Both the position numbers and the translations under genes were made by a program. This document shows positions 1 through 9,964 of a DNA stretch of 64,000 nucleotides, in pieces; the first letter of the stretch is position 1; the number at the start of each line of letters is the position of its first letter. Location: NCBI RefSeq assembly GCF_009707485.1, contig NZ_CP046121.1:496001-560000 (forward strand), given 5' to 3'. Below the pieces are notes generated by a model. The model worked only from the letters and a program-made list of their open reading frames with translations. It did no database searches and had not been told where the DNA came from. Source of the DNA: Nostocoides sp. HKS02. GTDB lineage: Bacteria > Actinomycetota > Actinomycetes > Actinomycetales > Dermatophilaceae.

Positions 1-83
1 GCAACGTCTTCGCGCACCCCACCCTGTCCGAGGCGGTCAAGGAAGCCGTCGAGGGCATCGCCGGCCACATGATCAACCTCTGA
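1..83 (+). CDS. Dihydrolipoamide dehydrogenase-like protein, C-terminal end (partial)
   Basis: Only the last 26 codons are present, in the frame starting at base 3 and ending in TGA at 81-83. The visible residues include AHPTLSEAVKEA. The His-Pro-Thr-Leu-Ser-Glu block is the conserved C-terminal dimer-interface segment of dihydrolipoamide dehydrogenases (E3), where the His-Pro pair completes the partner subunit's active site. Related disulfide oxidoreductases share part of it, so the exact family member is inferred. The next gene starts 10 bases later on the same strand, so co-transcription is possible. Confidence 0.75.
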   Translation, partial: NVFAHPTLSEAVKEAVEGIAGHMINL

Positions 84-93
84 GGGCCGACCG

Positions 94-684
94 ATGTCGC
101 GGGTGTCGCTGCCCATGCACACCGAGCGCCTCGTGCTGCGCAGCCTGCGCCCGGGGGACGAGGCGGACGTGTTCGCCTACCGCTCGATCCCCGAGGTCGT
201 GCGCTACATCCCGGGAGCGCCCAAGACCCGCGAGCAGGTGGCCGACCTGGTCGCCGAGCGCGCCACGGCCGGTCGCCTCGAGCCCACCTCGCCGATCCTG
301 ACCCTCGCGGTAGAGCTCGATGGGCGGGTCGTGGGCGACGTGCTGCTGCACCTCGACGGACTCGACGGCCATGACGGCCGGCAGGCCGAGGTGGGCTGGG
401 TGTTCGCACCCGACGTGGCTGGGCACGGTTACGCCACCGAGGCCGCGAGGGCCTTGGTCGACGCTGCCTTTCGCGAGGTGGGAGCGCACCGGGTCTGGGC
501 GAAGCTCGAGCCCGAGAACACGCCGTCGTCCCGGATCTGCGAACGACTCGGGATGCGGCACGAGGCGACCTTCCGCCAGGCCTCGTGGTTCAAGGAGCGC
601 TGGACCGACCTCGCCATCTACGCGGTGCTCGCCGAGGAGTGGGGGGCGTCCGGTCAGGCGTCGTCCCGCCCCGTCGGAGGCTGA
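94..684 (+). CDS. GNAT-family N-acetyltransferase, RimJ/RimL type
   Basis: The 196-residue protein begins THTERLVLRSL-like (residues 8-18), typical of RimJ/RimL-type acetyltransferases that acetylate the N-terminal amine of ribosomal proteins or small amines with acetyl-CoA. The acetyl-CoA loop (motif A) is seen around residues 106-120 as VFAPDVAGHGYATE, followed by a conserved Asn/Arg-rich helix with SSRICERLGMR. The substrate cannot be told from sequence. ATG at 94 lies 10 bases after the upstream stop, without a strong ribosome-binding site. The C-terminus has a short Ser/Gly-rich tail. The gene is followed closely by a C5/G5 hairpin. Confidence 0.85.
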   Translation: MSRVSLPMHTERLVLRSLRPGDEADVFAYRSIPEVVRYIPGAPKTREQVADLVAERATAGRLEPTSPILTLAVELDGRVVGDVLLHLDGLDGHDGRQAEVGWVFAPDVAGHGYATEAARALVDAAFREVGAHRVWAKLEPENTPSSRICERLGMRHEATFRQASWFKERWTDLAIYAVLAEEWGASGQASSRPVGG

Positions 685-687
685 CAC

Positions 688-702
688 GCCCCCTCGATGG
701 GG
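688..702 (+). terminator. Short GC hairpin after the acetyltransferase
   Basis: CCCCC and GGGGG flank the loop TCGAT four bases after the stop codon. There is no T run, so it is at best a weak actinobacterial-type terminator. Confidence 0.35.
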
Positions 703-721
703 GTGCGCACGACTGATACGC

Positions 722-746
722 CACTGCTCGCTGTGAGTGAGCAGTG
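722..746. promoter_or_regulatory. 25-bp palindrome upstream of the XRE regulator gene
   Basis: CACTGCTC (722-729) and GAGCAGTG (739-746) are perfect inverted repeats around a 9-bp centre in which positions 731/737 and 732/736 also pair. It sits just ahead of the XRE regulator, so a self-binding operator is the simplest reading. It overlaps the GTG at 737, an argument against translation starting there. Confidence 0.55.
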
Positions 747-811
747 ACGTAACGCTTGGTCCGACCCTGCGGGAGGGGCTCGCTGTCGGTGGGTCGTGGG
801 AAGTTCGGACC

Positions 812-1360
812 GTGGCGGAACTGCGAGGTCGATTCGAGGTCGGCGCACTGCTTGCGCAGGCGCGCCGCGTGGCTGGGCTGAGCCAGCGTGAGCTGGCGGC
901 GGCGGCCGGGGTGGCGGCATCGACGGTCGGCGGCGTGGAGTCGGGGGCGAAGGGGGTCAGCGTCGAGGTCCTCGCCCAGCTTCTCGAGCCGACTGGACTG
1001 CGACTCGCAGTCCTCGACGCGGACGACCGGGAGGTCGGTCCGTTTCCTGCGGACGCGGTCCGCGACAACGCCGGCCGACGGTTCCCGGCCCACCTCGACC
1101 TGCTGCCTCCCGACCAGGTGCCGCACGAGCGGCTCAGGTCGCCTCGGTACGACCGCATGCCTCCCGTGGCCTGGTACCACCGGCGCGCGACGTCGGATCG
1201 TCTCGGCGACGACGAGTCCCGCATTCGCGGCGAACGGCCCGACCACCCCACAGCGGCTCAGCTGGAGTTCCGCCGCCAGGAGCGGATGTACGGGAGGACG
1301 CGGTGGTGGCCAGCTCGGGCAGCCACCCTGGTCGCCTTGGCCCGTGCCGACGGCGATTAG
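812..1360 (+). CDS. XRE-family helix-turn-helix regulator
   Basis: The 182-residue protein has an N-terminal XRE/HTH_3 domain (about residues 7-65 from the GTG at 812) containing LLAQARRVAGLSQRELA and a recognition helix near ASTVGGVES. The C-terminal half (PAHLDLLPPDQVPHERLRS) is typical of stand-alone actinobacterial HTH proteins of unknown ligand. An in-frame GTG at 737 would add 25 residues, but it lies inside a palindrome. The GTG at 812 has a PafBC-type -35 (CTGTCGGTG, 783-791), an N8 spacer and GAAGTT (800-805) six bases before it, which suggests a leaderless DNA-damage-type promoter. No toxin or other partner is adjacent; rpsO follows. Function beyond DNA binding is not known. Confidence 0.75.
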   Translation: MAELRGRFEVGALLAQARRVAGLSQRELAAAAGVAASTVGGVESGAKGVSVEVLAQLLEPTGLRLAVLDADDREVGPFPADAVRDNAGRRFPAHLDLLPPDQVPHERLRSPRYDRMPPVAWYHRRATSDRLGDDESRIRGERPDHPTAAQLEFRRQERMYGRTRWWPARAATLVALARADGD

Positions 1361-1381
1361 GGCGCGCGCTGGGGGCGCTGG

Positions 1382-1387
1382 TAGCCT
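1382..1387 (+). promoter_or_regulatory. Candidate -10 box for rpsO
   Basis: TAGCCT lies about 95 bases before the rpsO start, leaving an untranslated leader of roughly 88 bases. Such a leader would allow S15-type translational feedback, but no specific fold was recognised. Confidence 0.4.
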
Positions 1388-1482
1388 TGGCACCGCCGTA
1401 GACCGGCCGCGGATTCAAGAGAGCCCAGGTGGACATGCCCTGGCGCACCGCGCAACAACCCGAGAAGGAGAGTGTCGACCTT

Positions 1483-1752
1483 ATGCCGTTGAGCACCGAC
1501 GTCAAGAAGCAGATCATGTCCGAGTACGCCACGCACGAGGGCGACACCGGTTCCCCCGAGGTCCAGATCGCGATGCTCACGCAGCGCATCCTCGACCTCA
1601 CGGAGCACTCGCGGCAGCACAAGCACGACCACCACAGCCGCCGCGGCCTCCTGCTCCTGGTCGGCCAGCGCCGCCGCCTCCTGCGTTACCTGGAGAGCGT
1701 CGACGTCGAGCGTTACCGCTCGCTGATCAAGCGCCTCGGTCTGCGCCGATAA
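1483..1752 (+). CDS. rpsO: 30S ribosomal protein S15
   Basis: The 89-residue product matches the usual S15 length exactly. It carries the conserved [17 protein letters not shown] helix (about residues 22-38), the [12 protein letters not shown] segment that contacts 16S rRNA, and the basic end [13 protein letters not shown]15 binds the central domain of 16S rRNA early in 30S assembly. The start ATG at 1483 is preceded by a good ribosome-binding site (AAGGAG at 1465-1470); an upstream in-frame ATG at 1429 gives a non-S15 extension and was rejected. pnp follows in the same direction, as in most bacteria, but a strong hairpin separates them. Confidence 0.97.
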   Translation: MPLSTDVKKQIMSEYATHEGDTGSPEVQIAMLTQRILDLTEHSRQHKHDHHSRRGLLLLVGQRRRLLRYLESVDVERYRSLIKRLGLRR

Positions 1753-1760
1753 GCATCCGT

Positions 1761-1793
1761 CAGGGGCGGTCCTCACGCTGAGGGCCGCCCCTG
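1761..1793 (+). terminator. Long hairpin between rpsO and pnp
   Basis: CAGGGGCGG (1761-1769) pairs with CCGCCCCTG (1785-1793), and the inner CCTCA/TGAGG pairs around a CGC loop with a T-G wobble between the two blocks. This 15-bp stem starts eight bases after the rpsO stop. There is no T run. It may terminate transcription, or act as an RNase III/processing site at this junction as in enterobacterial rpsO-pnp. Confidence 0.75.
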
Positions 1794-1894
1794 CCGCATG
1801 AGGAGAGTCATCTCCACCAGCACCACCCAGAAGAACGCCCGTGCACAACGACGATGCACCAGGGTCATTTGAGAGACATAGAGAAGGAGGGCCC

Positions 1895-4324
<2,430 letters not shown>

Positions 4325-4343
4325 TTCACCCGCATCACCCATG

Positions 4344-4378
4344 AGCGGGCCGGTACCCCTTGGGGTGCCGGCCCGCTT
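4344..4378 (+). terminator. Terminator hairpin after pnp
   Basis: AGCGGGCCGG pairs with CCGGCCCGCT, and the inner ACCCC/GGGGT closes on a two-base loop. It starts 20 bases after the stop codon. The stem is about 16 bp and ends in TT, a typical high-GC intrinsic terminator. Confidence 0.8.
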
Positions 4379-4411
4379 GCATGCCCGCCGCATTCGCCCA
4401 AGGCTGGGCCC

Positions 4412-5632
4412 ATGGCAGCAGATCGAACGTTCGTGGTGGTCGGCGGCGGGCTTGCGGGAGCCAAGGCGGTGGAGCAGCTGCGCGAGCTGGGGTTCGACGG
4501 CCAGCTGGTCCTGTTCGCCGGTGAGGAGCACCTGCCGTACGAGCGGCCGCCGCTGTCCAAGGACTACCTGAAGACCGGTGAGAAGCTCGAGGACGCGTTC
4601 GTCCACGACCAGCAGTGGTATGCCGACCACGACGTCGACCTGCGCACCGGCACCCGGGTGGCCGCGATCGACCGCGCCGCCAAGGCCGTCGTCACCGAGG
4701 CGGGGGACAGGGTCGAGTACGACCGGCTGCTGCTCGCCACGGGGAGCTCGCCGAGGACGCTCTCGCTCCCGGGGTCGACGCTCACCGGCGTGCTGAGCCT
4801 GCGGACCATCGAGGACAGCGACGCCATCCGCGGGGCCCTTCGGCCCGGGCGCCGGGTCGTCCTCATCGGGGGAGGGTGGATCGGACTCGAGGTGGCCGCC
4901 GCAGCGCGCGAACGGGGCGCTCAGGTCACCGTGCTGGAGTCCCTGGAGCTCCCGCTGGTGCGGGTGCTCGGACCGACGGTCGCCCAGGTCTTCGCAGATC
5001 TGCACCGCGAGCACGACGTCGACGTGCGCACCGAGGTCACGGTCGAGGCGATCGAGGGCGATGGTTCGGTGACCGGGGTACGGCTGGCCAGCGGCGAGGT
5101 GGTTCCTGCCGACACGGTGATCGTCGGGATCGGCGCGGCTCCCAACGTCGAGCTGGCGCAGGACGCAGGTCTGGACGTCGACAACGGCATCACCTGCGAC
5201 GCCGTCGGCCGCACCAGTGACTGGGACATCTTCGCCGTAGGCGATGTGGCCAATGTCGAGCACCCGTTCCTCGGCCACCGGGTGCGCGTCGAGCACTGGG
5301 CCAATGCGCTCAACCAGCCGCAGATCGTGGCGCCGGCGATGCTCGACGAGGACGGGCCCGAGCCGGAGCTGCCGTACTTCTACACCGACCAGTACGACCT
5401 CGGCATGGAGTACACCGGCCTGGCCGACCCCAGCGACGAGGTCGTGGTCAGGGGCGAGCTCGCCTCCCGCGAGTTCATCGCCTTCTGGACCCGGGACGGC
5501 CGCGTCATCGCCGGGATGAACGTCAACATCTGGGATGTCACGGAGCCGATCAAGGCCCTGATCCGGACGCGTGCCGCCATCGACCCAGCCCGGCTGGCCA
5601 ATCCCTCCGTCCCCCTCGAGGATCTCGCCTGA
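4412..5632 (+). CDS. FAD-dependent NAD(P)H oxidoreductase, ferredoxin/rubredoxin reductase type
   Basis: The 406-residue flavoprotein has an FAD Rossmann motif (GGGLAGAKAVEQLR, from residue 11), the PYERPPLSK block typical of putidaredoxin/rubredoxin reductase-like enzymes, an NAD(P)H Rossmann motif (GGGWIGLE, about 153-160), an FAD-binding DIFAVGD segment and a C-terminal reductase domain. Such enzymes pass electrons from NAD(P)H to a ferredoxin, usually for a P450 or dioxygenase, but no ferredoxin or oxygenase gene is adjacent, so the partner is unknown. ATG at 4412 lies six bases after an AAGGCT box. The preceding pnp terminator indicates a separate transcript. Confidence 0.9.
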   Translation: MAADRTFVVVGGGLAGAKAVEQLRELGFDGQLVLFAGEEHLPYERPPLSKDYLKTGEKLEDAFVHDQQWYADHDVDLRTGTRVAAIDRAAKAVVTEAGDRVEYDRLLLATGSSPRTLSLPGSTLTGVLSLRTIEDSDAIRGALRPGRRVVLIGGGWIGLEVAAAARERGAQVTVLESLELPLVRVLGPTVAQVFADLHREHDVDVRTEVTVEAIEGDGSVTGVRLASGEVVPADTVIVGIGAAPNVELAQDAGLDVDNGITCDAVGRTSDWDIFAVGDVANVEHPFLGHRVRVEHWANALNQPQIVAPAMLDEDGPEPELPYFYTDQYDLGMEYTGLADPSDEVVVRGELASREFIAFWTRDGRVIAGMNVNIWDVTEPIKALIRTRAAIDPARLANPSVPLEDLA

Positions 5633-5644
5633 CGCCGCCCTCGC

Positions 5645-5650
5645 TACGCT
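5645..5650 (+). promoter_or_regulatory. -10 box of dapB (leaderless)
   Basis: TACGCT ends 7 nt before the GTG start at 5658, so transcription should begin at or next to the start codon. Confidence 0.55.
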
Positions 5651-5657
5651 GGCGACC

Positions 5658-6410
5658 GTGAGCGACACGATCAGGGTGGCCGTCATCGGAGCCAACGGCC
5701 GAATGGGTTCTGAGGTCTGCCGGGCCGTGGATGCCGCTGAGGGCCTCGAGCTGGCTGGCCGGTTCGACGCCGGGGACGACCTCGGTGACCTCGGCGGGGC
5801 GCAGGTGGTCGTCGAGTTCTCCGTGCCCGACGCGTCGCCGGCGAACGTCGCGTACTGCGTCGAGCGCGGCGTCCACGTCGTCGTCGGCACCACCGGCTGG
5901 GACGACGACCGGCTGGACGCGCTTCGGGGCCAGCTGGCCGAGCACCAGGCCGTCGGCGTGCTCATCGCCCCGAACTTCGCGATCGGCGCGATCCTCATGA
6001 TGCGTTTCGCCCAGCAGGCGGCGCGCTTCTACGAGTCGGTCGAGGTCGTCGAGCTGCACCACCCCGGCAAGGTCGACGCGCCGTCCGGCACCGCGGCCCG
6101 GACCGCACGGCTGATCGCCCAGGCCCGCTCGGACGCCGGTCTCGGTGACGTCCCGGACGCCACCACCCAGGACCCCGATGGCGCGCGGGGGGCCCGCGTC
6201 GACGGCATACCGGTGCACTCGGTCCGGCTGCGCGGGCTGGTCGCCCACCAGGAGGTCCTGCTCGGCGCGGAGGGCGAGATGCTCACCCTGCGCCACGACT
6301 CGTTCGACCGCGCCTCGTTCATGCCGGGGGTCCTTGAGGGCATCCGCGGGGTCGGCGCCCACCTCGGCCTCACCGTCGGGCTGGAGCACTACCTCGGACT
6401 GGACGCCTGA
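5658..6410 (+). CDS. dapB: 4-hydroxy-tetrahydrodipicolinate reductase
   Basis: The 250-residue enzyme reduces hydroxytetrahydrodipicolinate with NAD(P)H in the diaminopimelate/lysine pathway. Visible motifs are the N-terminal nucleotide-binding VAVIGANGRMG, the GTTGW block and the substrate-binding HHPGKVDAPSGTA (from about residue 134). Length is normal for the family. The GTG at 5658 was chosen because the protein then starts just before the Rossmann fold and a -10 box abuts it; an upstream ATG at 5571 lies inside the previous gene. dapA and dapF, for other steps of the pathway, are elsewhere in this window. The stop codon abuts the next gene's GTG. Confidence 0.96.
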   Translation: MSDTIRVAVIGANGRMGSEVCRAVDAAEGLELAGRFDAGDDLGDLGGAQVVVEFSVPDASPANVAYCVERGVHVVVGTTGWDDDRLDALRGQLAEHQAVGVLIAPNFAIGAILMMRFAQQAARFYESVEVVELHHPGKVDAPSGTAARTARLIAQARSDAGLGDVPDATTQDPDGARGARVDGIPVHSVRLRGLVAHQEVLLGAEGEMLTLRHDSFDRASFMPGVLEGIRGVGAHLGLTVGLEHYLGLDA

Positions 6411-6761
6411 GTGCGCGAGAGGGTCACTGCGGTCGTCCTGCTGGTCGTCCTCGGGTTCTACAGCGCGACCATCGGCTGGCGGGGGGTGGAGCTCATCCGT
6501 GACGGGCGCCTCGTGCCGGTCCTGCTGGGGATCGCGGTCATCCTCGTGCCGGTGCTGGCGCTGGTCGCGATGGTGCCGCTGGTCCGGCTGGCTCGGGACG
6601 GCGCGGCGATGATGGCGCACGCACGCGAGCACGGCGCGCAGGGAGAGTGGGGCGAGGAGCTGGCGCAGGCGGAGGTATGCCGGGTGGCCGGCGACCGGGC
6701 TCGCGAGCAACGCCACTTCCGCGCCGCGGTCCGAGCCTGGCGGACCTCCCGCCCCGCCTGA
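6411..6761 (+). CDS. Small two-helix membrane protein, unknown function
   Basis: The 116-residue protein has two predicted membrane helices (about residues 6-22 and 37-60) separated by a short charged loop (RDGR). A soluble, Arg/Glu-rich tail follows. Its GTG start directly follows the dapB stop with no intervening base, so it is almost certainly translated with dapB. I do not recognise a family. The gene ends just before a long inverted repeat and converges on azlD. Confidence 0.7.
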   Translation: MRERVTAVVLLVVLGFYSATIGWRGVELIRDGRLVPVLLGIAVILVPVLALVAMVPLVRLARDGAAMMAHAREHGAQGEWGEELAQAEVCRVAGDRAREQRHFRAAVRAWRTSRPA

Positions 6762-6767
6762 CTGCCG

Positions 6768-6836
6768 ACTTCTTGCCCTGAATCCACCGTCTCGGGGGTT
6801 CTGGACGCCGAAACCGGTGGATTCAGGGCAAGAAGT
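6768..6836. terminator. Long perfect inverted repeat between convergent genes
   Basis: Two perfect 22-bp arms (6768-6789 and 6815-6836; the left arm begins ACTTCTTGCCC) enclose a 25-bp loop. The element lies between two convergent genes and begins seven bases after one stop codon, so it is probably a bidirectional terminator. The arms are unusually long and AT-rich for this DNA. Confidence 0.65.
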
Positions 6837-6851
6837 GGAGGGGAGGCCGGA

Positions 6852-7166
6852 TTAGGGGAGGCCGAGCATCCGCAGCCCGGCCGCGACCAGGGCCGCGAGC
6901 ACCACGACGACGATGAACGGGGCCCGCAGCGCCAGCGCCACGACGGCGACGGCCACGGCCCCTGCACGGGAGTCCAGCACCACCGCGCCGCTGCTTCTCG
7001 TGAGGGTCTGGACCCCGACCAGGGCGGCGAGCAGGGCGATCGGCAGGGCGGAGGTGACCCGGCTCGTGCGTTCACCCTCGAGCCAGCGGGTCGGCACGAC
7101 GTAGCCGAGGTACTTCAGGAGGAAGGCCAGCGAACCGGCGGCGATGACGGCGGTCCACAGGGTCAT
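6852..7166 (-). CDS. azlD: AzlD-family branched-chain amino acid exporter subunit
   Basis: The 104-residue hydrophobic protein has about four membrane helices and the AzlD-type block LKYLGYVVPTRWLEG near residue 18. AzlD is the small partner of AzlC in export of branched-chain amino acids. Its ATG overlaps the azlC stop by four bases (ATGA), indicating coupled translation. The exported substrate is inferred from the family. Confidence 0.88.
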   Translation of the reverse strand: MTLWTAVIAAGSLAFLLKYLGYVVPTRWLEGERTSRVTSALPIALLAALVGVQTLTRSSGAVVLDSRAGAVAVAVVALALRAPFIVVVVLAALVAAGLRMLGLP

Positions 7167-7924
7167 CGGGTCTCCGGACTCTCAGAGCTGGTCGGCTCGT
7201 CGACCCAGCGGTGCGGCGGGGCCGGGTCGTGGTGGGCGCGTCGCCAGAACCCGGCGAGCAGCGCTGACAGGGCAGCCACCAGGACGGGCACCCCGGCTGG
7301 GGCGTGGGGTGCGACCAGCACGGCCACCACCGCCGCAACCGCCGCGATGGCGAACGCGTCGCGGGACTTCAGCCGAGGGGCGAGCAGCCCGCAGAACGCG
7401 GCGGCAGCAGCGGCGTCGAGCCCGTACCGCTTGGGATCACCGATCGCGTCACCCACGAGGGCGCCGACCAGCGTCATGGCGTTCCACAGCACGTAGACCC
7501 CGACGCCGGTCGCCCAGAAGCCGAGCCGGCCCGCCGCTGCCTCGGGCTGGGCCACCCCGACCGCCGTCGACTCGTCGATGGTCAGCTGGGCGGCGGCGAC
7601 TCGGCGTGGCCCGCGGACGTCGAGCAGGCGTGAGACCTGCAGACCGTAGAGGCTGTTGCGGACGCCGAGGAGTGTGGAGGTGGCGATCGCGGCGACGGCC
7701 CCGGCAGGTCCACCGGCCATGATCCCCACGAACGCGAACTGCGACCCGCCCGAGAACAACAGCAGCGACAGCACCTGGGTCTGCCACAGGTTGAGCCCGG
7801 CGGCGACCGACAGCGCGCCGAAGCTGATGCCGTACGCACCCGTCGCGAGCGCGACGGACAGCGACTGGCGCAGGACCTGGGCGCGGCGCTCCCGCGCCAG
7901 GGGGGTCGTCAGCGGAGAGGTCAT
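7163..7924 (-). CDS. azlC: AzlC-family branched-chain amino acid permease
   Basis: The 253-residue membrane protein has the AzlC family pattern: an N-terminal [17 protein letters not shown] helix, the [11 protein letters not shown] motif (about residues 58-68), the [11 protein letters not shown] segment and several more hydrophobic helices. It forms the large subunit of a two-component exporter with AzlD. It is the middle gene of a three-gene minus-strand set (GNAT, azlC, azlD), with 9 bases to the GNAT stop. The last 30 residues are soluble and rich in Pro/Ser. Confidence 0.92.
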   Translation of the reverse strand: MTSPLTTPLARERRAQVLRQSLSVALATGAYGISFGALSVAAGLNLWQTQVLSLLLFSGGSQFAFVGIMAGGPAGAVAAIATSTLLGVRNSLYGLQVSRLLDVRGPRRVAAAQLTIDESTAVGVAQPEAAAGRLGFWATGVGVYVLWNAMTLVGALVGDAIGDPKRYGLDAAAAAAFCGLLAPRLKSRDAFAIAAVAAVVAVLVAPHAPAGVPVLVAALSALLAGFWRRAHHDPAPPHRWVDEPTSSESPETR

Positions 7925-7933
7925 GGCCCGTCG

Positions 7934-8548
7934 TCAGGTGTCCTGGTCGGCGGCACGCGAGATGTCGGCCACCAGCCGGACCTCACGCGCGGTCAGGCGG
8001 TCGGGCGAGACGACCCGGTCACGGAAGGCGCCGTCGGGGGTGAGCCCGGCACGGGTGAGGAAGGCCCGACCTGCCTCGTCGGTCGCGAGGACCCAGGTCG
8101 CCATCGCCGCGGCGCCCGCTCCGCGGAGGGTGTCGACGGCGGCGTTGAGCAGCCGGGAGCCGTGGCCGGCCCGGCGCGCCTGCGGGTGGACCCCGATGGC
8201 GGTCAGCTCGCCGGTCTCGGGAGAGGCATCGGGGTCCTGGCTGGGGCCGATGGCGGCGAAACCGACGACCTGGTCACCCGCGCAGGCGACCAGCAGCCGG
8301 TGCACCCCCGCGGGCGGCGCGGCCAGCGAGCGTCGCCATGCGCCGGCGAACGCCGCGGGATCGAAGGCCGCGAGCACCTCCTCGGGCAGCACCGCGGCGT
8401 ATGCCTCGCGCCAGACCGCGTCCTGGACCAGGCCCACAGCGGGGGCGTCGCTCTCGCGAGCGGTGCGCACGCTGGCATCCGCGAGCGGGCCCCGCTGCTG
8501 GTCAGGGGAGTGCTCATGGGAGTGGTCGTGGGGGTGGTCCGGAGCCAT
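7934..8548 (-). CDS. GNAT-family N-acetyltransferase with His-rich N-terminus
   Basis: The 204-residue protein starts with an unusual His/Asp-rich stretch ([14 protein letters not shown]) that could bind metal, followed by a GNAT domain. Motif A is [21 protein letters not shown] (about residues 120-140), the acetyl-CoA-binding Q/RxxGxG/A loop. The substrate is unknown. The ATG at 8548 was chosen because a CAGGAT box lies 7 bases upstream; longer readings run antisense into the paa operon and are spurious. It heads the azlCD operon and is divergent from paaA across an 84-bp region with two palindromes. Confidence 0.82.
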   Translation of the reverse strand: MAPDHPHDHSHEHSPDQQRGPLADASVRTARESDAPAVGLVQDAVWREAYAAVLPEEVLAAFDPAAFAGAWRRSLAAPPAGVHRLLVACAGDQVVGFAAIGPSQDPDASPETGELTAIGVHPQARRAGHGSRLLNAAVDTLRGAGAAAMATWVLATDEAGRAFLTRAGLTPDGAFRDRVVSPDRLTAREVRLVADISRAADQDT

Positions 8549-8570
8549 GGCACCCATCCTGTCACCCACT

Positions 8571-8587
8571 CCCCGTGTAACACGGGG
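8571..8587. promoter_or_regulatory. Palindrome 1 in the GNAT/paaA divergent promoter
   Basis: CCCCGTGTAACACGGGG is a perfect 17-bp palindrome centred at 8579. It covers the expected -35 region of the minus-strand GNAT gene and shares the TGTAACA core with the second palindrome. Confidence 0.6.
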
Positions 8588-8596
8588 CCAGCAGAA

Positions 8597-8626
8597 TTGC
8601 AGAAGCCTGTAACAGGCGGGCATACT
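8597..8626 (+). promoter_or_regulatory. paaA promoter
   Basis: TTGCAG (8597-8602), an 18-bp spacer and CATACT (8621-8626) lie six bases before the paaA ATG, giving a leaderless mRNA. Confidence 0.6.
8605..8617. promoter_or_regulatory. Palindrome 2, inside the paaA promoter spacer
   Basis: GCCTGTAACAGGC is a perfect 13-bp palindrome centred at 8611. It is 32 bp (about three helical turns) from palindrome 1, with the same TGTAACA core. Its place between -35 and -10 suits a repressor. Confidence 0.6.
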
Positions 8627-8632
8627 GGGGCC

Positions 8633-9668
8633 ATGTACGGCAACGACTTCGCCACGGACGCCACGGACGCCGCCGACCGCCTGCCCGGTCCGGATGAGCC
8701 GCTCAACGCCGCGGAGTCCGGGCAGTTCGACGACCTCATCGAGGCCGAGCGCCGCATCGAGCCGCGCGACGAGATGCCCGACGCCTACCGCCAGACGCTG
8801 ATCCGTCAGATCGCCCAGCACGCGCACTCCGAGATCATCGGCATGCAGCCCGAGGGCAACTGGATCAGCCGGGCCCCCAGCCTGCGCCGCAAGGCGATCC
8901 TCATGGCCAAGGTGCAGGACGAGGCCGGTCACGGGCTGTACCTCTACAGCGCCGCCGAGACGCTGGGCGTCGACCGCGAGGACCTGCTGGACCGGCTGCA
9001 CACGGGTCGTCAGAAGTACTCCTCGATCTTCAACTACCCCACGCTGACCTGGGCCGACTGCGGGGCGATCGGCTGGCTCGTCGACGGCGCCGCGATCATG
9101 AACCAGGTGCCGCTGTGCCGCTGCTCTTACGGCCCCTACGCCCGCGCCATGATCCGGGTGTGCAAGGAGGAGTCGTTCCACCAACGGCAGGGGTTCGAGA
9201 TCCTGTGGACCCTCATGCGCGGCACGCAGGCCCAGCAGGCGATGGCGCAGGATGCCGCTGACCGGTGGTGGTGGCCGGCCCTGATGATGTTCGGGCCGCC
9301 CGACACCGGGGACGCCGCCTCGACCGGCGGCCATACCAGCCAGTCCATGGCGTGGGGCATCAAGCGGTTCAGCAACGACGACCTGCGTCAGAAGTTCGTC
9401 GACATGATGGTGCCGCAGGCCGATCGCCTCGGCCTCACCCTGCCCGACCCCGAGCTGCGGTGGAACGCCGAGCGCGGCCACTACGACTTCGGGCCGATCG
9501 ACTGGGACGAGTTCTGGCGGGTGCTCAAGGGTGACGGGGCGTGCAACGCCGAGCGACTCGCGCACCGTGTGGCCGCCCATGACGAGGGGGGCCTGGGTCC
9601 GCGAGGCCGCCACGGCATACGCCGCGAAGCAGGCCGAGGCGCGACGTGCCCGGGTCGACGTCGCATGA
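8633..9668 (+). CDS. paaA: Phenylacetyl-CoA epoxidase catalytic subunit PaaA (apparent frameshift near the end)
   Basis: PaaA is the di-iron subunit of the 1,2-phenylacetyl-CoA epoxidase that starts aerobic phenylacetate breakdown. The sequence shows the family's blocks: [30 protein letters not shown] with carboxylate/His iron ligands, and [12 protein letters not shown] with the second ligand set. After about residue 318 the frame slips at a G6 run (9586-9591). Removing one G restores the expected end ([20 protein letters not shown]...) and a TGA at 9666-9668 overlapping paaB by ATGA, giving 344 residues. As written, paaA reads straight into paaB. Sequencing error is likely, though a real fusion cannot be excluded. 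Confidence 0.92.
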
Positions 9669-9964
9669 GCCCCTCGACCGATCGCGCCACCTGGCCGCTC
9701 TGGGAGGTCTTCGTCCGGGGCAAGCGGGGGCTCTCGCACGTGCACGTCGGATCGCTCCACGCCCCCGACGCGACGATGGCGCTGCGCAACGCCCGTGACG
9801 TCTACACCAGACGCCAGGAGGGTGTCTCGTTGTGGGTCGTGCAGGCGTCCGACATCACGGCGAGCTCGCCCGACGAGCGCGACTCGTTCTTCGACCCGGC
9901 CGGCGACAAGGTCTACCGCCACCCGACGTTCTACGACGTCCCCGAGGACGTGGAGTACCTGTGA
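9665..9964 (+). CDS. paaB: Phenylacetyl-CoA epoxidase subunit PaaB
   Basis: The 99-residue protein contains [20 protein letters not shown] and [16 protein letters not shown], the diagnostic PaaB pattern. PaaB is a small subunit that bridges the PaaAC dimers of the epoxidase. The ATG at 9665 overlaps the corrected paaA stop by four bases, and its own stop overlaps the paaC GTG, so translation is coupled throughout the operon. It is intact. Confidence 0.95.
   Translation: MSPSTDRATWPLWEVFVRGKRGLSHVHVGSLHAPDATMALRNARDVYTRRQEGVSLWVVQASDITASSPDERDSFFDPAGDKVYRHPTFYDVPEDVEYL

Noticed and set aside
737..811. GTG 737 as the start of the XRE regulator
   Set aside because: It lies within the 25-bp palindrome and gives an unconserved-looking extension; GTG 812 fits the promoter spacing.
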